From Populus alba (taxonomy: Eukaryota; Streptophyta; Magnoliopsida; Malpighiales; Salicaceae): 64,000 nt of DNA. The translations under genes and the position numbers were made by a program. The DNA is taken from contig NC_133300.1 of assembly GCF_005239225.2 (NCBI RefSeq), positions 3,067,875-3,131,874 of the forward strand, in the 5' to 3' direction. Shown piece by piece: positions 23,801 through 37,147 of this stretch (within the stretch, counting starts at the first letter, position 1; each line of letters begins with the position of its first letter). Under the pieces are notes generated by a model that saw only the letters and a list, made by a program, of their open reading frames with translations, was not told the origin of the DNA and searched no databases.

Positions 23801-25773
23801 ATGATCTTGTTAGTGCCAACTCGTAATGGATCAAACGAGTGGTATTTATTAATGACTCACCAACTTGATTATTTTCACCAATTAATTACATTAATTAGTA
23901 CAGCAAAACATTACATAGTAGATCTAAACAATTAATAGTCTCCACTGAAATTTCTGCAGAATCTATCCTCTAAATAATGCCTCCCACACATCTATATACC
24001 TTCCCACTTGTGCTTAAAAAGTAGATCAAGTCCCCTCTAGCTCTAGGTATTACAGCTAATTCTAACCCTAGATTATTGAAAAATAAATCATGCTTAGTTA
24101 CGAGCATGTATGTGCCTAGCACTTGTAGGCTTCGGTCTATTGAAAATTATGCTCGTTTTGAGCACCTTGTCCAGGTCGAGTTAGATTATGAGTTGAATTG
24201 CAAGATTGACTATATATATATATATATCAGCTTTAGATTAATATTTTTTAAAATCTAATCTAGATTGTGGGTTAGATCAACTCTCTAACTCGATAAATCA
24301 ACTTTAGTTTAAATTTAATAATTATAAATTTTAAGTTAAATATATCAAATTTCTCTCTCTCTCTCTCTTATCTTTTGAAGTTGTAAGTGTAATTATTTGG
24401 GAACATTTATAATATTATATAGACTAAATTTTAACAAAATTATAAATTCAACTTAATACATGACTAATTTAAAAATTCAAGTCATTAATTAAACGAATTA
24501 ATCCAAGTTAATTAGATTAATTAAAATAATCATTTTAATTTTTATATATAAAAATAAACTAGATTGAATTAAATTATGAGTTGACTTGCAAGGATAATCA
24601 GATCAATTTAGATCAGTTTTAAATTAATAATTTTTAAAACCCAACTTGGATAATGGGTTTAATCGATCACATTTAATAAAAACTAATTGTTTCCAATCCA
24701 ATAAACATAGAACAAATATTTTATTTTCCAAGGGAAACATCTCATTGAATGGTTAAAATTTGATTTTCTTTTTCCTAATTTGAAGGCTCTCAAAAAATTC
24801 GAATTTTAAAAGAGATGCGCATAGATTTATAACCGAAGATCGACTACCCTCCATTTTCCATGTAAAAATTGATTAACTTACAAACATCTATCAAACTCAA
24901 AGGTTATATTGATCCAAACCACTTCGAAATTATTATTATTATTATTATCTGACCCAGTTCAATTATACCTTCCAAGGTACACATAGACCCACCAAGTTTA
25001 TATTTTGTTGGAGTAGGTATACAATAAGTGTGATAGTCGCATTGGATTCTTCCTGAAGATTCAGATTCTCTTCCAAGATTTCTGGCTCATACAAATTAAT
25101 TTATTATTGACGATAAACATATCATTTGATCAATCGTGTCCCCTATATTCCTTCACCAAGGAAATTTGTTCCCAGGTAAATCAAACCTAGCTAGGGCAGC
25201 AATTATCAAGAACCTCTTAAAAAAATCAAGAAAAGAAGAGAAGAGTTAATTCCAAATATTTCTTAATAAGGCAAGCTCCATCTTTGAGATTTTTTTTAAA
25301 ATAATCGAAAAGAAGAAGAAAGTCTTTGAGAATCATCAGCTACACATACTTGTATGCAACGTACTCCATTCTTAACTCTATTAGCATGTTGAATTATTAT
25401 TTTAGTTCAATCATCTTCTTTGTTCATTCAACAACAAAACAAATCATGTTGTTAAAAATCATTTTTTCCCAAGATAATCTTAGTTCGGTATCTTTTATTT
25501 GACTTGACAATACCTTATATGATACTTTTAAAAAATATTTTTTAAATTAAAAATGTATTAAAATAATTTTTTTTATATTTTTATATTGTCACATTGAAAT
25601 TATTGAAAAAATCTAAAAAAGTATTAGTTTAATATCTTTTCAAGTAAAACAATAATTAAAAAAATAGGTTGTATCACGAAAACAAATATTTTTTAATCAA
25701 ATAAAATAATTAAACATATGAAATGATCTTTGTGGCACACAACTTTGACAAACAGAGAATTTATGTTATTAAC

Positions 25774-25952
25774 CTTGAGGGATGTAGCTTAACTAGTCAG
25801 ATTCTAGGTTTGCTTTTAAGATATCACCGGTTCAAGTTTCACAAATCTCAAGATCATTAGAGACTTACATAGTCGTTAACTTTAGACCCGGTGATATTAG
25901 TTGAGGTGCACATAAGCTAAACTGAATACCCATAATAATAATAATAATAATA
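25774..25952 (+). mobile_element. tRNA-derived SINE with TAA-repeat tail
   Basis: An A box (TAGCTTAACTAGTCAG, 25785-25800) is followed by a B box (GGTTCAAGTTT, from 25829) with tRNA-like spacing. A tRNA-unrelated body follows, and the element ends in an ATAATA run at about 25932-25952, as in plant SINEs. The head resembles that of the SINE near 52925-53035. Confidence 0.7.
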
Positions 25953-26278
25953 AAAATTCATGTAATTAATCCTTTTTTCAGTTCCCATCGTTGCCAGCAT
26001 AGACGTTGGAGACTGATCTTTATCATATTTATTGGATAATTAATGGCAGCGACTTTGTATCTATTATAAGCTTTGTTGAAAAGCAATATTATGGTTTTAG
26101 TAAAACAATAGTCTAATCCTTAATTATCTTCGTGATTGGAGACTGTTTAATTTCATAATGTATTGATAGATATTTTATTATTGTCATTATCTCTTACGTA
26201 GGCAAAAATGGCTGTCCAATTATTTTATTTTTCTCAAGTCTTCTCCTGCCATGTCCCTCACAACTTCTTTGTTAATGA

Positions 26279-26320
26279 CAAAAAAGAAAAAGAAAAAGAA
26301 AAAGAAAAAGAAAAAGAAGA
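26279..26320 (+). repeat. AAAAAG hexanucleotide microsatellite
   Basis: About six to seven units of AAAAAG. Overlapping lysine- and glutamate-rich open frames here come from the repeat and are not treated as genes. Confidence 0.9.
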
Positions 26321-28667
26321 GATTTGTGGCCTCAATGAGCTACATGTCGTTTTCGCCCTCGTTGTCAACTCACGGCATCAAATCACGGTTAAGAAACAAT
26401 TTGATTCCCATCAATAAAATCGAGAGAAGAAAAATGGTGCGTTTAATGGAAGATGACATAAAGATGAGTGTGAATATATGTATGCATTGACTGTTAATTT
26501 AAATAGCAAGATATTTTCATCCTAATTACATCATCTTGAAAACTAGTTGTTTCATTGTCTCTTGGTAATTGATTTGAAAACTTGTCTATGTCAATATTTT
26601 AACATGAGAATATCTAGTGGATTGATTTGTAACTAGATTAATTCGATTCATAAAAAGATTGATTGATTTTTAGTTAATTCCAAATCTTAAAAAAGTAAAT
26701 TTTGAGTTAACAGGTTAAGTTTTAACTTGGATAAATCTGTTGTTTTTTTTTATAACAAAAAACTTAGTTTTTAACTGAATTATTATTTGAATCCTGGATT
26801 TTATCAACAACAAATCTAAATTAATAATTAGATGAATACTAATATTCTATATTGATATTTATAGATTTACATAATCATTGTTATATAAACCTAGTTGACC
26901 ATTGTGGAAGTGGAAATCTAAATTAATATTGCAAATGGAGTACAATTTTGGTAATGTTTGCATAATCAGGAATGAAAATAACTAGCTAGTTGACTGTTAT
27001 GTACTTGATCCAAGACTATCATTAAGTAGGACAAGCAATCTTCCATGAATTATTAGATAAAATACACATTTTAAAATCATTATGATATTCGCAAGTGGGA
27101 TTCACTTGAAAATTGTAAGTAGTTGTTAATTCTTGGGGAAAATCTCATGTTAGTTGCTAATCATCTTTCAATTCTCGAATTGGATCCCCAATATGATTAT
27201 TTTCTCAATTAAACCCCTAATGTATTGAAGATTAATTTTTTGATCAAATCTTGGGTTTTATAATTTATATTTTATACCATAATGATGTTTTTTCATTTTA
27301 AATTTTTTTTGATATTTTCATTAAATAGTTGCCATCATTCAAAAGGAAGAACCCGATTGAAAGTGCTTGATATCAAGGGGATGGACTTGAAGGTTTCGTT
27401 TGAGATTGTAGTAGCAATAACAGTTTAAATTGTTTTTTTTAGAAATATATTAAAATCTTTTTTTTTATTTTTTAAAAATTATTTTTGACATCAACACATC
27501 ACAACGATATAAAAATATAATTTTTTTCATTATAAACAAAAAAAAAAGTTTCAAAATTTTCTGAAATTGACTTGAGAAAAATCAAGAAAACGCAATATAA
27601 TATGGGGAGAGAATGAGGTGTTCCTGTTTTTTATATACTTAATTAGAGCTCCATCTAAAGGCACATGTATATATTTTTAAAAAAACTATAGTATTTCTAT
27701 TAATCACTACTGAATATTCGAGGAGCTAGTCTAGTCTCTTCTTGGCATAAGAAAGCTGAATCTAGCCACCAGCACAAATTTGAGGTGCTTTTCTAGTCTC
27801 TTGCAAGCACATTGAATTCGTTGAATTCACATATATTTTGGTTTCAAAAGCTTGGCAGGGAATGTTCTTTGGACTTATGATAGGTTTAAATTTCTGGGTT
27901 TTTCTTGAGCCTTGCACTTCGAGTCCTGTGTATCAGCTGAGACTGTCCCATATACTTAATGAAACTATAGTTTATTTATTAATTTGGAAAAATCAAGCAC
28001 TAATTTCTACACCTAATATGTTTTAAAGCAATGTTAGAGATAATTCGCCGAGGTGAGTTCAATGGTAGAAACACATATGGCTTCAATCTAACTTCTGTTG
28101 CGAAAGTTGCAGCTTATGGCCGAATAGAAAGGATCACGTTTCAAGCAAGCTGGGCCTTAAGCCTATTCTTTCTGCTCACACCCCTTAATTTCTGTATCTG
28201 GGACCTTTTTATTTTTTATTTTCCAAATTAAATATAAATGGGAATTCTAGGATTTAACAAAGCAAGAACATGAATAAATAAATGGGAATTCTGTCCCTGT
28301 TTTGAAGTTTCCCACGTAGTTTATTGCAAGGCCGCTCTTTCGAAGAGGCCCGATTGAATATTATAATGATGTCCGATTCTTCATTGCCTTCCGTTGATTT
28401 TTATAATGAGAGGTCCGATTCTATAATGTTAATTTAATATCCTCGATCACATTACTAGATGCCCATCAAATCATATAATTAATGGATTAAGAACTAAATA
28501 TTAGATATTATAAAAGATTCATAATAAGAACTTATAGTGTATCTAAAACACCCATCAAGGTAATTTTATCATCTAAGATGTTAGAAATGGTTTACATTTA
28601 TTACTAGGAATACGGTTTAAAATTTTTTAATCTTTTTTATAAAAAAATAATTTTTTTATATGTTTAT

Positions 28668-29045
28668 TCATCCATCCACGATATCAAGCAAAAGACACCA
28701 CCGCCGGCCGTTAGCCATCAATGAAAAGTCAATAACTTGGACTCTTCTCTTTCCGGTTAATGCATCCACGATGGAGTTACGGGTTGTCAATTCTGAAAAC
28801 CAGAAGAAAGGAAAGAACTGGTAATCCATGTTGCGTCTCAAATCAGTGCAGGAAGGCACTAAAGGTCTGGGATTTCGAGGATACAGTTTATAGACTCGTC
28901 GAACTAGAGCTTCAGCAAAGTATTTGACAAGTTTGTCATCATTGTCTGTCAGGATATCCTTGATGAGTGAATCAGCAAGATGCAGGTCCCCAGCTTCAAT
29001 TGCCTTGGCACAATCCAACAATTTGTTGAAACCAGGAGTAGCCAT
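28668..29045 (-). pseudogene. Truncated GRAS (DELLA-like) gene fragment
   Basis: The frame starts at an ATG (MATPGFNKLLDCAKAIE) and runs through FAEALVRRVYKLYPRNP and a VHIID-like VQVIDF, then loses similarity after about residue 113 and stops at 125. It is homologous to the first third of the GRAS exon of the composite gene at 51242-52358 (MAPPLLEKLMECAQAIE, FAEALVRRLYKLYPRNP, VHIIDF). The region between the leucine heptad segment and VHIID is also altered, and the rest of the GRAS domain (PFYRE, RVER, SAW) is missing. It is probably a relic of another array unit. It might still be transcribed as a short protein. Confidence 0.75.
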
Positions 29046-29782
29046 TTTAACAGATAAGTGATCCCTTGATTTTTGTAGATGGCTTCAGTTCAAGCACCAA
29101 GGAGTTTCTGGTTTAAGTTCTCATGGAGAAACCAGCTCCTCTAGATGCTATCATTTGATCAATGTCCTCTCCTAGTTTACTTCCAGAAATCAACAGGAAA
29201 ATGTTAAGAGTTTGGATACAAACATCAACTGTTTCAATGAAAAACTCCACCCCTTTTTGTATTGTAATTAAAAAAAGGTAATTATTAAATCATTACAAAA
29301 CAAATCATACTAAGAGACAAGATAGGTTTTCCATGAAAGGACTCTTACGTTTGTCAGGAAAACAGACAATACGAAGTTACAAGGATCAAATGAAGGTGCC
29401 ATAATTTACAAAGGTAAATGACTCAAAACTGTTAGGATTCTTGCTAATGGACTGCACCATCCATTGACAAAGCAGCCTCTGAAGCCCATTTTCTAAAAAA
29501 GGATGGCTGCCAGCAGCTTGTGAGAAAGTCAAGGAGGGCTGCTGGTGCAGCAACCGAAAGACAAAGAATAGCCTCCATTGTTGACAAAAAAAGAGTAAAA
29601 AGAGCTGTTTGAAGTCTATAAATAAAAATATTATTTAAAAATTAAAAAAAAAAACAGAAAAAAATATAAATATGTGAAAAGAAAAAAAAAGAGAAGAGCT
29701 ATCGATAGTAGCAGCTACAAGTGCATCAATAAGATATGGTAGTTGAGTTGGGTGAATATGGTAGCTTGTTGATAATTGATCC

Positions 29783-29990
29783 GCAATTGCATTAACAAAG
29801 AACCTAGTATATCATGAAAGAAGCAAACACATCGATATACATCACTTTATGCAAGAGCATATGAAGAACAAAGAAATTGAACTGATATTGAGCAAAACAA
29901 ATGATGAAGTTACATATATCTTTACAAAGCTATTGAATGAAGATATATTTATCATATTGAAGTTCATGCTTTGCATGACATCCCTTAATT
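29783..29990 (+). pseudogene. Copia RNase H C-terminal fragment
   Basis: A short open stretch reads AIALTKNLVYHERSKHIDIH and continues to YIFTKLLNEDIF. It matches the end of copia RNase H, where the family has HERSKHID and a DIxTKxL motif. A purine-rich AAAAGGAGAAT near 29999 followed by TGTTATAG may mark a polypurine tract and the start of a 3' LTR near 30010. The rest of the element is gone. Confidence 0.7.
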
Positions 29991-30403
29991 GAGTATAAAA
30001 GGAGAATTTGTTATAGTAAACTCAATTCAAAAGGTGAAGGATGACAACTACTAACTATTGATCGGTAGCCACCAACTACCTTCATACTACAACCAACTGT
30101 TTTTATTCACACTTCAAATTTGATCTTTTTATATTTTCAATTTGTGTATAAATTTATGTTATTATGAATGGAAAATAAAAGAGAAAAATACTAGAGAAAA
30201 AAAAAGAGTGTTTTTAAGAGCTTAATAATATATGTAAGCTTCTTGTTTATGAAATAAAACAATGTGTTTTATCCCCTTAAGTGTTTCAAAACCACTGCAT
30301 ATCAATGATTTTTCTCACCAACGCACTTAATTATTGAAAAATTATTTAATATATATATTTTATTTTATTTATAATTTAATATATAATTTAAATAATTTTT
30401 TAA

Positions 30404-31190
30404 TAGAGATGTTATTTCTTGATTTAATTTTCTTATTGCATTATACTCCCACTCCCACCGTATGAGTTCTTCGCCCAATTCACACTTTGCTTGAAATTTC
30501 CTTTTTTTACGAAAATATTGTGTCCCTTCGAATATTTGACTTTTAAGAAATATTTCTCTACAAAGAAACCTTTAATGTCCTATCGAGAAACTTTTTTTTT
30601 TCTCTACCTACTTAGCTGTCTTCACATCCTGCTTTCCAAATTCTCTAAATAATAATAATATTATTTCTCAAGCTAGTCTTCGCATCCTATCCAGCCATTG
30701 CTTTCCAGGAAGTGGCGTAATGCACATGCCCCAAGAGGAAAAAGTACACAGACATAACGCTCTTCCTTAGCTTATACTGGAGAAGCATGCACATCCTTCC
30801 TTTTATTATTTTAATGGAGTGTTATTTTCAAGATTTGAATTAGACCACTTGAATATTATTGAAAAACTGTTTAACATAAAGATCAAGCTGTTATACTTGC
30901 AGGCAATATTGATGTCTTTGCGGTTTAATATATGGTTATGTGATTGGCTACTAACCCTTAATTATATTGGCGTGGCTGAAAGGGAAAACATTTGGCCCAA
31001 CAGTTCTAATGTAAATCTTTCATGAAAACCAGCAACGAGTTCCTATAGCAGAAAATATGCGTACATGTTCCTAGAAAGAATTATTGCAAGACATTAATCA
31101 GGAGAGGCAAGGCAAGTATGGACTGTTCTCTATAATCAATTTTAATCCCTAGAGACCAAACACACTATGTTTTTTACAACAATTGAAATT
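30404..31190. repeat. Downstream-flank repeat, copy A
   Basis: This block lies just beyond the 3' end of the broken protease copy (unit A). It matches the flank of the intact composite gene (45731-46322) over CTACCTACTTAGCTG, CAGCCATTGCTTTCC, GAATTAGACCACTTG and the rest up to the Copia1 insertion. Its left part (30404-30600) also matches 59690-59882. The 5-bp target duplication of Copia1 (AAATT) is its last five bases. Two short open frames, one repeated nearly identically in copy B, are not supported as genes. Confidence 0.85.
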
Positions 31191-31449
31191 TGTTAGAGTA
31201 TATTAAAGCATTGCTTAAGATCGTGACACTTGTCACGATCTCAATATAATAGATAGTTAGTTATATAACAATAGTTTGTTAAGTCTGTTATCAACAGATA
31301 TATAAACACTCAACTATCATGTTGTATTCGGTATTATGAAATAAGAACTCTTATGAACAATATACTCCTCTGCTCTTCTCTCTTCTCTCTGTTATTCTTT
31401 CTTTCTTCCTTTCTACAGAATTATATTAATCAATTGATACAGATTAACA
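31191..31449 (+). repeat. Copia1 5' LTR
   Basis: A 259-bp LTR with a TATA box TATATAAA at 31299-31306. A 22-bp inverted repeat (31219-31240, two 10-base arms around CT, arm GATCGTGACA) lies upstream of the TATA box. Confidence 0.95.
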
Positions 31450-31694
31450 TGGTATCAGAGCTAGTTATTGCTCACGCATGAAAATTTCTTGATCCTTTTG
31501 TTGCTTCCGCATTTTTCTGTTATTTTCTCTGCACTCACAGAGTGTTCTTCATATTTGGAGTACATATTGTTCTTGTACAACTCACAGAGTGTTTCAGTCA
31601 TATTGCTCTGCTGTGATCTTCATCTTTCTTTCTACAACTTGCACAGCAAGTGTTTGATATATTGTCTCATTCATGGATTAAACTTGAAATCCTA

Positions 31695-34600
31695 ATGGTG
31701 ACTGCTTCGCAACTCCAGTTGCTCCAATCTCCAATTACAGCTCTCATTACCTCCATTCCTACATCAGTCAATGTCAAACTGGATGAATCAAATTACCTTA
31801 ATTGGAACTTCCAGATGCAACTTTTACTTGAAAGTAATGGAATTATGGGGTATGTTGATGGTTTGCTCCCCTGTCCACCTCAACATTGTTCAATCTCGGC
31901 TGAATCTGGTATCACCTCTTCTTCCTCTCAAACTGATGAATATATAGTATGGAAAATGCATGATAGAGCAATTATGCAATTGATTACTGCAACCTTATCA
32001 CCGATTGCTATGTCCTGTGCAATTGGTAGCACTAGCTCTAAAGAATTGTGGATTAGATTAAAGGAACAATTTTCCACTGTATCTAGGACTAGTATTTTTC
32101 AGATGAAATCCAATTTGCAAACCATTAAAAAAGGTTCAGATTCAGTTGCACAATATCTTCATCGGATTAAAGAGGCTAGGGACTACTTGTCTGCTGCTGG
32201 GGTATATTTTGCAGATGAAGACATTGTGATTCTTGCCTTGAATGGCTTACCTGCTGAGTATAATACCTTTAGATGTGTTATAAGGGGAAGGGAAAGTGTG
32301 ATCTCGTTGAAAGACTTTCGCTCACAATTGCTTGCAGAGGAAATAATCATTGACACTTCAGTTAATTCACCGTTTCTGTCAGCTATGGTTGCTAGTACCG
32401 GTGATACATACACACAAGGGAGTTTCTCTCCAAATCATGGGCAATCTCAGGTGCACACTAGACAGTTTCAGTCATATAATGGAAACAGGAACAGGAGTAA
32501 AGGTCGATTTCCTCAGGGCTCTCGATTCTTTGGTCCTAAACCAGGTTTTTCCTCCATGGCACCTGTGCTTCCCAACTCAAATTCTGGAGTTCTTGGTCAA
32601 TCCCCTGCTCAGCCATTTCGACATCCTTCTGCACTCATGGTTCCAATTTGTCAGTTATGCAACTCTGAGGGACATACTGCTCCTTTCTGTAGGGCTTCTC
32701 CTCCTAAGAGAACCAGATGCAATATTTGTGGTAGAAGCAATCATACCTCCTGGTATTGCTTCTACAATGATAAGGGTCCAAACTACATGGCTTCATATTC
32801 CCCACAGTCATCTTTTTCTATGCAACCCCAACCTCTGCAGTATACTCCATATCAGGCTTCCCCTTCACAGAGCAGGGAAGTCCAACAATCCCCAATGCAA
32901 GCTATGCAGCAATATACTCCATATCAGGCTTCATCTTCACAGAACAGGGAAGTCCAGCAATCTCCAATGCAAGCTATGCACACAGTGATTCACTCTGCCT
33001 CTCCATCATCCTGTTCTTCAGGATCTTCTCAGGTGTGGCTCACCGATTCTGGTGCCACGAATCATATGACGGCTGATTTGGCTAATCTATCATTGGCCTC
33101 CCCATATCCATCCACTGAAATAATTCATACTGCTAATGGTGAAGGTTTGACCGTATCCCACATTGGTCATTCTACTCTTCATTCATCAATTTCTCCAATC
33201 AAATTGCATTCTGTACTTTGTGTTCCTCAAATTACTCAGAATCTGTTATCAGTACATCGTCTTTGTCTTGATAATAACTGTCGGCTCATCTTTGATGCTC
33301 TTTGTTTTTGGATTCAGGACAAAGCCACAGGGAGGATCCTGTACAAAGGGTTATGCAGTAATGGATTGTATCCTATCCACTCTTCCTCACCTTCAACCTC
33401 ACAACAACCCTATCAAGCTACGGCTTATCTTGGTCAACTTGTTCAGTCCATCTTGTGGCATCATAGGTTAGGTCATCCTACAAATCATATTGTTTCCTTG
33501 ATGTTAAATAAAGCTCACATGCCTGTTTCTAAAATACCTACACCCCTCATGTGTCATCCATGTCTTGAAGGGAAGTTTAGTAAACTACCTTTTCCACAGC
33601 ATGTCAATAAGTCTGTAACTCCATTTGACACTATTCATACTGATTTGTGGGGTCCTGCACCATCTATATCGGTTGATGGTTATAGATATTACACTATCTT
33701 TGTTGATGAATGTACCAGATATTGTTGGATTTTCCCTTTAGTCAATAAATCTGATTTGTTTTCTACCTTTGTTGTTTTTTATTCCTTTGTTTCTACTCAA
33801 TTTGCATCTACCATTAAGACTCTTCAAACTGATGGGGGGGGTGAGTATACCAGCAATCGATTGAAACTTTTTCTTCTTGACAAGGGCATTTCACATCGCC
33901 TCTCTTGTCCCTATACTCCTGAACAAAATGGGGTCGCCGAGAGGAAACATAGACACATCATTGAAACCACTATCACCTTATTACAATCCGCTCAATTGCC
34001 ATCCAAATTCTGGTCTTATGCCTGTCAAACAGCCACTTATCTCATCAATCGTATGCCTACTGTTGTTCTTCATAATAGTTCCCCATTTGAGATGTTATTT
34101 GGATCCTCCCCCACTATTACTCATCTTCGAATTTTTGGATGTGCTTGTTTTCCTCTTCTCAAGCCTTATACTAGCACCAAATTACAGGCCAAAACTGCAA
34201 AATGTGTATTTCTTGGATATGCCACAAAATATAAAGGCTATTTGTGTTATCATATACCAACATTGAGAATGTTTGTGTCTAGGCATGTTATCTTTGATGA
34301 GAACCAATTTCCATACTCAGATTTAGTGTCTACCCCTTCAAATACAATCCAATCCAGTCTGTTGTCTTCTTGTCCTGTGACTGTTGTCAATACAACAAAC
34401 TCCATTATCTCCACTAGTCCAGCGTCATCACCTCGCCCTTTTACCACTCATACACCTGCTTCCACACCTGCTCCATCTGCAGATTCTGTTAGTTCTCAAT
34501 CCGTTACTGCCCCATTGTCCACCACTCCCCTGCTCCCTGTGGCACCTGAGGTCAATTTACATTCTGATTTTTCTTCTCATGGCTTTATTCCTGATAACCT

Positions 34601-36279
34601 ACAAGTGGTGTTGTCCATTCCTCCACTTAATCTTCACCCAATGCAGACTCGAAGCAAGAATGGAATTATCAAAAAGAAGGCTCTCTTAGCCACTATACAG
34701 GTTTCTGCAGCCACTGATCTGCATTTGGTTGAACCAGCCACTTACAAGGCTGCCCTTAAAATTCCTGTGTGGCTCCAAGCCATGAAAGATGAAGTTCATG
34801 CATTACATACTCAAGGCACTTGGAGTTTAGTTTCCTTGCCAGCACACAGGAACCTCGTTGGCTGTAAGTGGATTTTTAAGGTCAAGAAACATTCTGATGG
34901 TTCTATTGCCAGGCACAAAGCAAGGTTAGTTGCTAAGGGTTTCAGTCAAGAACCTGGATTGGACTATGGGGAGACATTTAGTCCTGTCGTGAAACCTACC
35001 ACAGTCCGGTTAGTTTTGGCTCTTGCTGCACATTTCAATTGGTCTCTACGCCAGTTAGATGTCAAAAATGCATTTTTGCATGGCATTCTCCAAGAGGAAG
35101 TCTACATGTCTCAACCTCCTGGTTTTGAAGATCTCAATCATCCTCATCTAGTCTGTAAACTGCATAAATCTCTGTATGGCCTCAAACAGGCTCCTCGAGC
35201 TTGGAATGACAGGTTTACTCAGTTCCTTCTTTCTTTGGGTTTTGCAACCACGTACTCTGATTCTTCATTATTTGTCAAACATGCTGATCATGCAATTGTG
35301 GTGCTGCTTCTCTATGTGGATGATATCATTATCACAGGGAGTGTGTCTGCTGTGATTCAGCAAGTCATTAGTGCTCTTACTTCTGAATTTGATCTCACAG
35401 ATTTTAGGCTCCTTACATTATTTCTTGGGCATTCAAATTACTGGAACTGCTGCTGGTTTCTTTATGTCACAATCCAAATATGTTGAGGACTTATTAGTTA
35501 AATCTGAAATGAGTGAGGCTAAACCGTGTGATACTCCTTGTCTACCTTATCATCGACTCCTGAAAGACGATGGGGAGCCTTATCCAAATCCTCAACTATA
35601 CAGAAGTCTTGTAGGAGCTCTACAATACCTCACTTTCACTAGGCCGGATATTGCTTTCTCGGTACATCAGGTCTGCCAGTTTATGCAGAACCCTATGATG
35701 TCTCATTTTACTGCTGTTAAAAGAATCTTACGATACCTCAAAGGCACTCTGAAGTTTGGTCTCTCATATACTCGTGGCGATTTACAATTAAAGGCATTTA
35801 GTGATGCTGATTGGGCGGGGGATCCTAATGACAGGAGATCCACTACTGGTTTGGTGGTCTTCTTAGGTAACAATCCAATTTCGTGGTCCTCTAAGAAGCA
35901 ACAAACTGTTTCTCGATCTTCCACCGAAGCTGAGTATCGTGCCTTATCCTTCACCTCTGCTGAGTTGGATTGGATTAAACAATTACTAGCATTTCTGCAC
36001 ATTTCTTTGCCTGGTGTGCCTGTTCTATTTTGTGATAACCTGTCAGCTATTGCTTTGTCTTTCAATCCTGTTCAGCATCAAAAGACTAAGCATATCGAAG
36101 TTGATGTTCATTTTGTTCGCGAAAGGGTATCGCGTCAACAACTCTCAGTGCAGTTTGTGTCCTCCCAAGAGCAGTTTGCTGATATACTTACCAAGGGGCT
36201 GAGTGCTCCTCTGTTTCACACTCATTGTTGCAATCTCACGCTTGGTTCCTCACCGCGTGATCTTGCGGGGGGATGTTAG
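31695..36279 (+). CDS. Copia1 gag-pol polyprotein, one frameshift in RT
   Basis: The ATG at 31695 is the first credible start; the open frame before it begins only at a GTG. Visible domains: gag with LDESNYLNW; two CCHC knuckles (CQLCNSEGHTAPFC at about 319, CNICGRSNHTSWYC at about 342); aspartic protease LTDSGATNHM (about 450); GAG-pre-integrase LWHHRLGHP (about 587); integrase core (HTDLWGP, QTDGGGEY, YTPEQNGVAERKHR); RT with LYVDDIIITG (about 1208); RNase H with FSDADWAGD and STEAEYRAL; end at 36279. Near 35402-35405 a run of four T where three would keep the frame breaks the polyprotein; the downstream frame (35371-36279) is otherwise open. One lesion plus identical LTRs suggests a very young copy, a mis-call, or mobilisation by a helper copy. 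Confidence 0.9.
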
Positions 36280-36532
36280 AGTATATTAAAGCATTGCTTA
36301 AGATCGTGACACTTGTCACGATCTCAATATAATAGATAGTTAGTTATATAACAATAGTTTGTTAAGTCTGTTATCAACAGATATATAAACACTCAACTAT
36401 CATGTTGTATTCGGTATTATGAAATAAGAACTCTTATGAACAATATACTCCTCTGCTCTTCTCTCTTCTCTCTGTTATTCTTTCTTTCTTCCTTTCTACA
36501 GAATTATATTAATCAATTGATACAGATTAACA
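36274..36532 (+). repeat. Copia1 3' LTR
   Basis: Identical to the 5' LTR over all 259 bases by direct comparison. It is preceded by the polypurine tract and followed by the target duplication AAATT. Confidence 0.95.
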
Positions 36533-36901
36533 AAATTCACATTTGATTTAATGCTGGGTTTACGTCAGCATTGATTCCTTTCAGCATGCTATATTTGTTT
36601 GCTGTCTCCTCATCCATATTCTGGACATATATTCTCAAGGAGTCATTGGTTCCTGAACTTCTTAGAAAATATGCCTCAGCCTTAGCAGCCAATTCATTTC
36701 TGCATGAGTTGACATTACCATCAAGCAATCTCAACACCACATCCAATCTCTCCGTATCGCTGTCGAACTGCATGTCGGAGTCAAAAGATTAGAAAGAATG
36801 TGACAGTCGTGACAGTAAAGAGCTCATTAGAGTGAGAATCCTACAGCAAAACCAGGTTGAGTTGCTTCTTCTGGTGCTAGCATAAACTTGATAACATAAA
36901 C

Positions 36902-37140
36902 TAAAGAAAGCAAGAAAATTGACAGAGGAAGTTTGAAGAATAGCAGGGCAGACTTATTATTCAGTGTGTTTGCTACACTCCGTATACATAGTTTATATAG
37001 GAAAGTTCTTGTCTAAATAAGTAAACTGACAGACTAGCAACTAATATTTAGGACTTAATTACAACAATAACAATCAAACTAAATCTCTAAGATACTATTT
37101 ACAAATCAAGCTTTAATTGTTTTGATTCCGAATCTTAACA
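36902..37140 (-). repeat. Copia2 3' LTR
   Basis: A 239-bp LTR in minus orientation. It differs from its partner by one G/T and one A/G substitution. Confidence 0.93.
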
Positions 37141-37147
37141 CGCCCCC

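Larger units (their letters stand above)
13946..28660. other. Gene-poor AT-rich intergenic region with transposon relics
   Basis: Nearly 15 kb in which I could not support any gene. It holds MITE relics, simple-sequence tracts, two SINEs and one larger inverted-repeat element, listed separately. Short open frames here mostly come from homopolymer or microsatellite runs. The part near 27720-28230 is less AT-rich and has two short open frames (27838-28026 and 28031-28231), but neither resembles a family I recognise. Confidence 0.6.
31191..36532 (+). mobile_element. Copia1: near-intact Ty1/copia LTR retrotransposon with identical LTRs
   Basis: The element is bounded by two 259-bp LTRs (TG...CA) that I found identical base by base, and by the 5-bp target duplication AAATT (31186-31190 and 36533-36537). 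A primer binding site TGGTATCAGAGC, complementary to initiator tRNA-Met, starts at 31450 directly after the 5' LTR. A polypurine tract GCGGGGGGA ends at 36273. Gene order is gag, protease, integrase, RT, RNase H, as in copia. It is inserted at the stop codon of the unit A protease copy. Identical LTRs mean very recent insertion. Confidence 0.95.

Noticed and set aside
26208..26490. Lys/Glu-rich open frames
   Set aside because: Produced by the AAAAAG repeat; the remaining residues show no known domain.
27838..28231. Two short plus-strand open frames
   Set aside because: No recognisable family, no splice-joined partner and no homologous copy in the window.
28668..29045. GRAS fragment as the 5' exon of unit A
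   Set aside because: On the minus strand it lies downstream of the unit A protease exons, so it cannot be their 5' part; it must belong to another unit.
30819..31025. 68-codon open frame conserved between flank copies A and B (also 45957-46159)
   Set aside because: The conservation is explained by recent duplication of non-coding flank; no similarity to a known protein.
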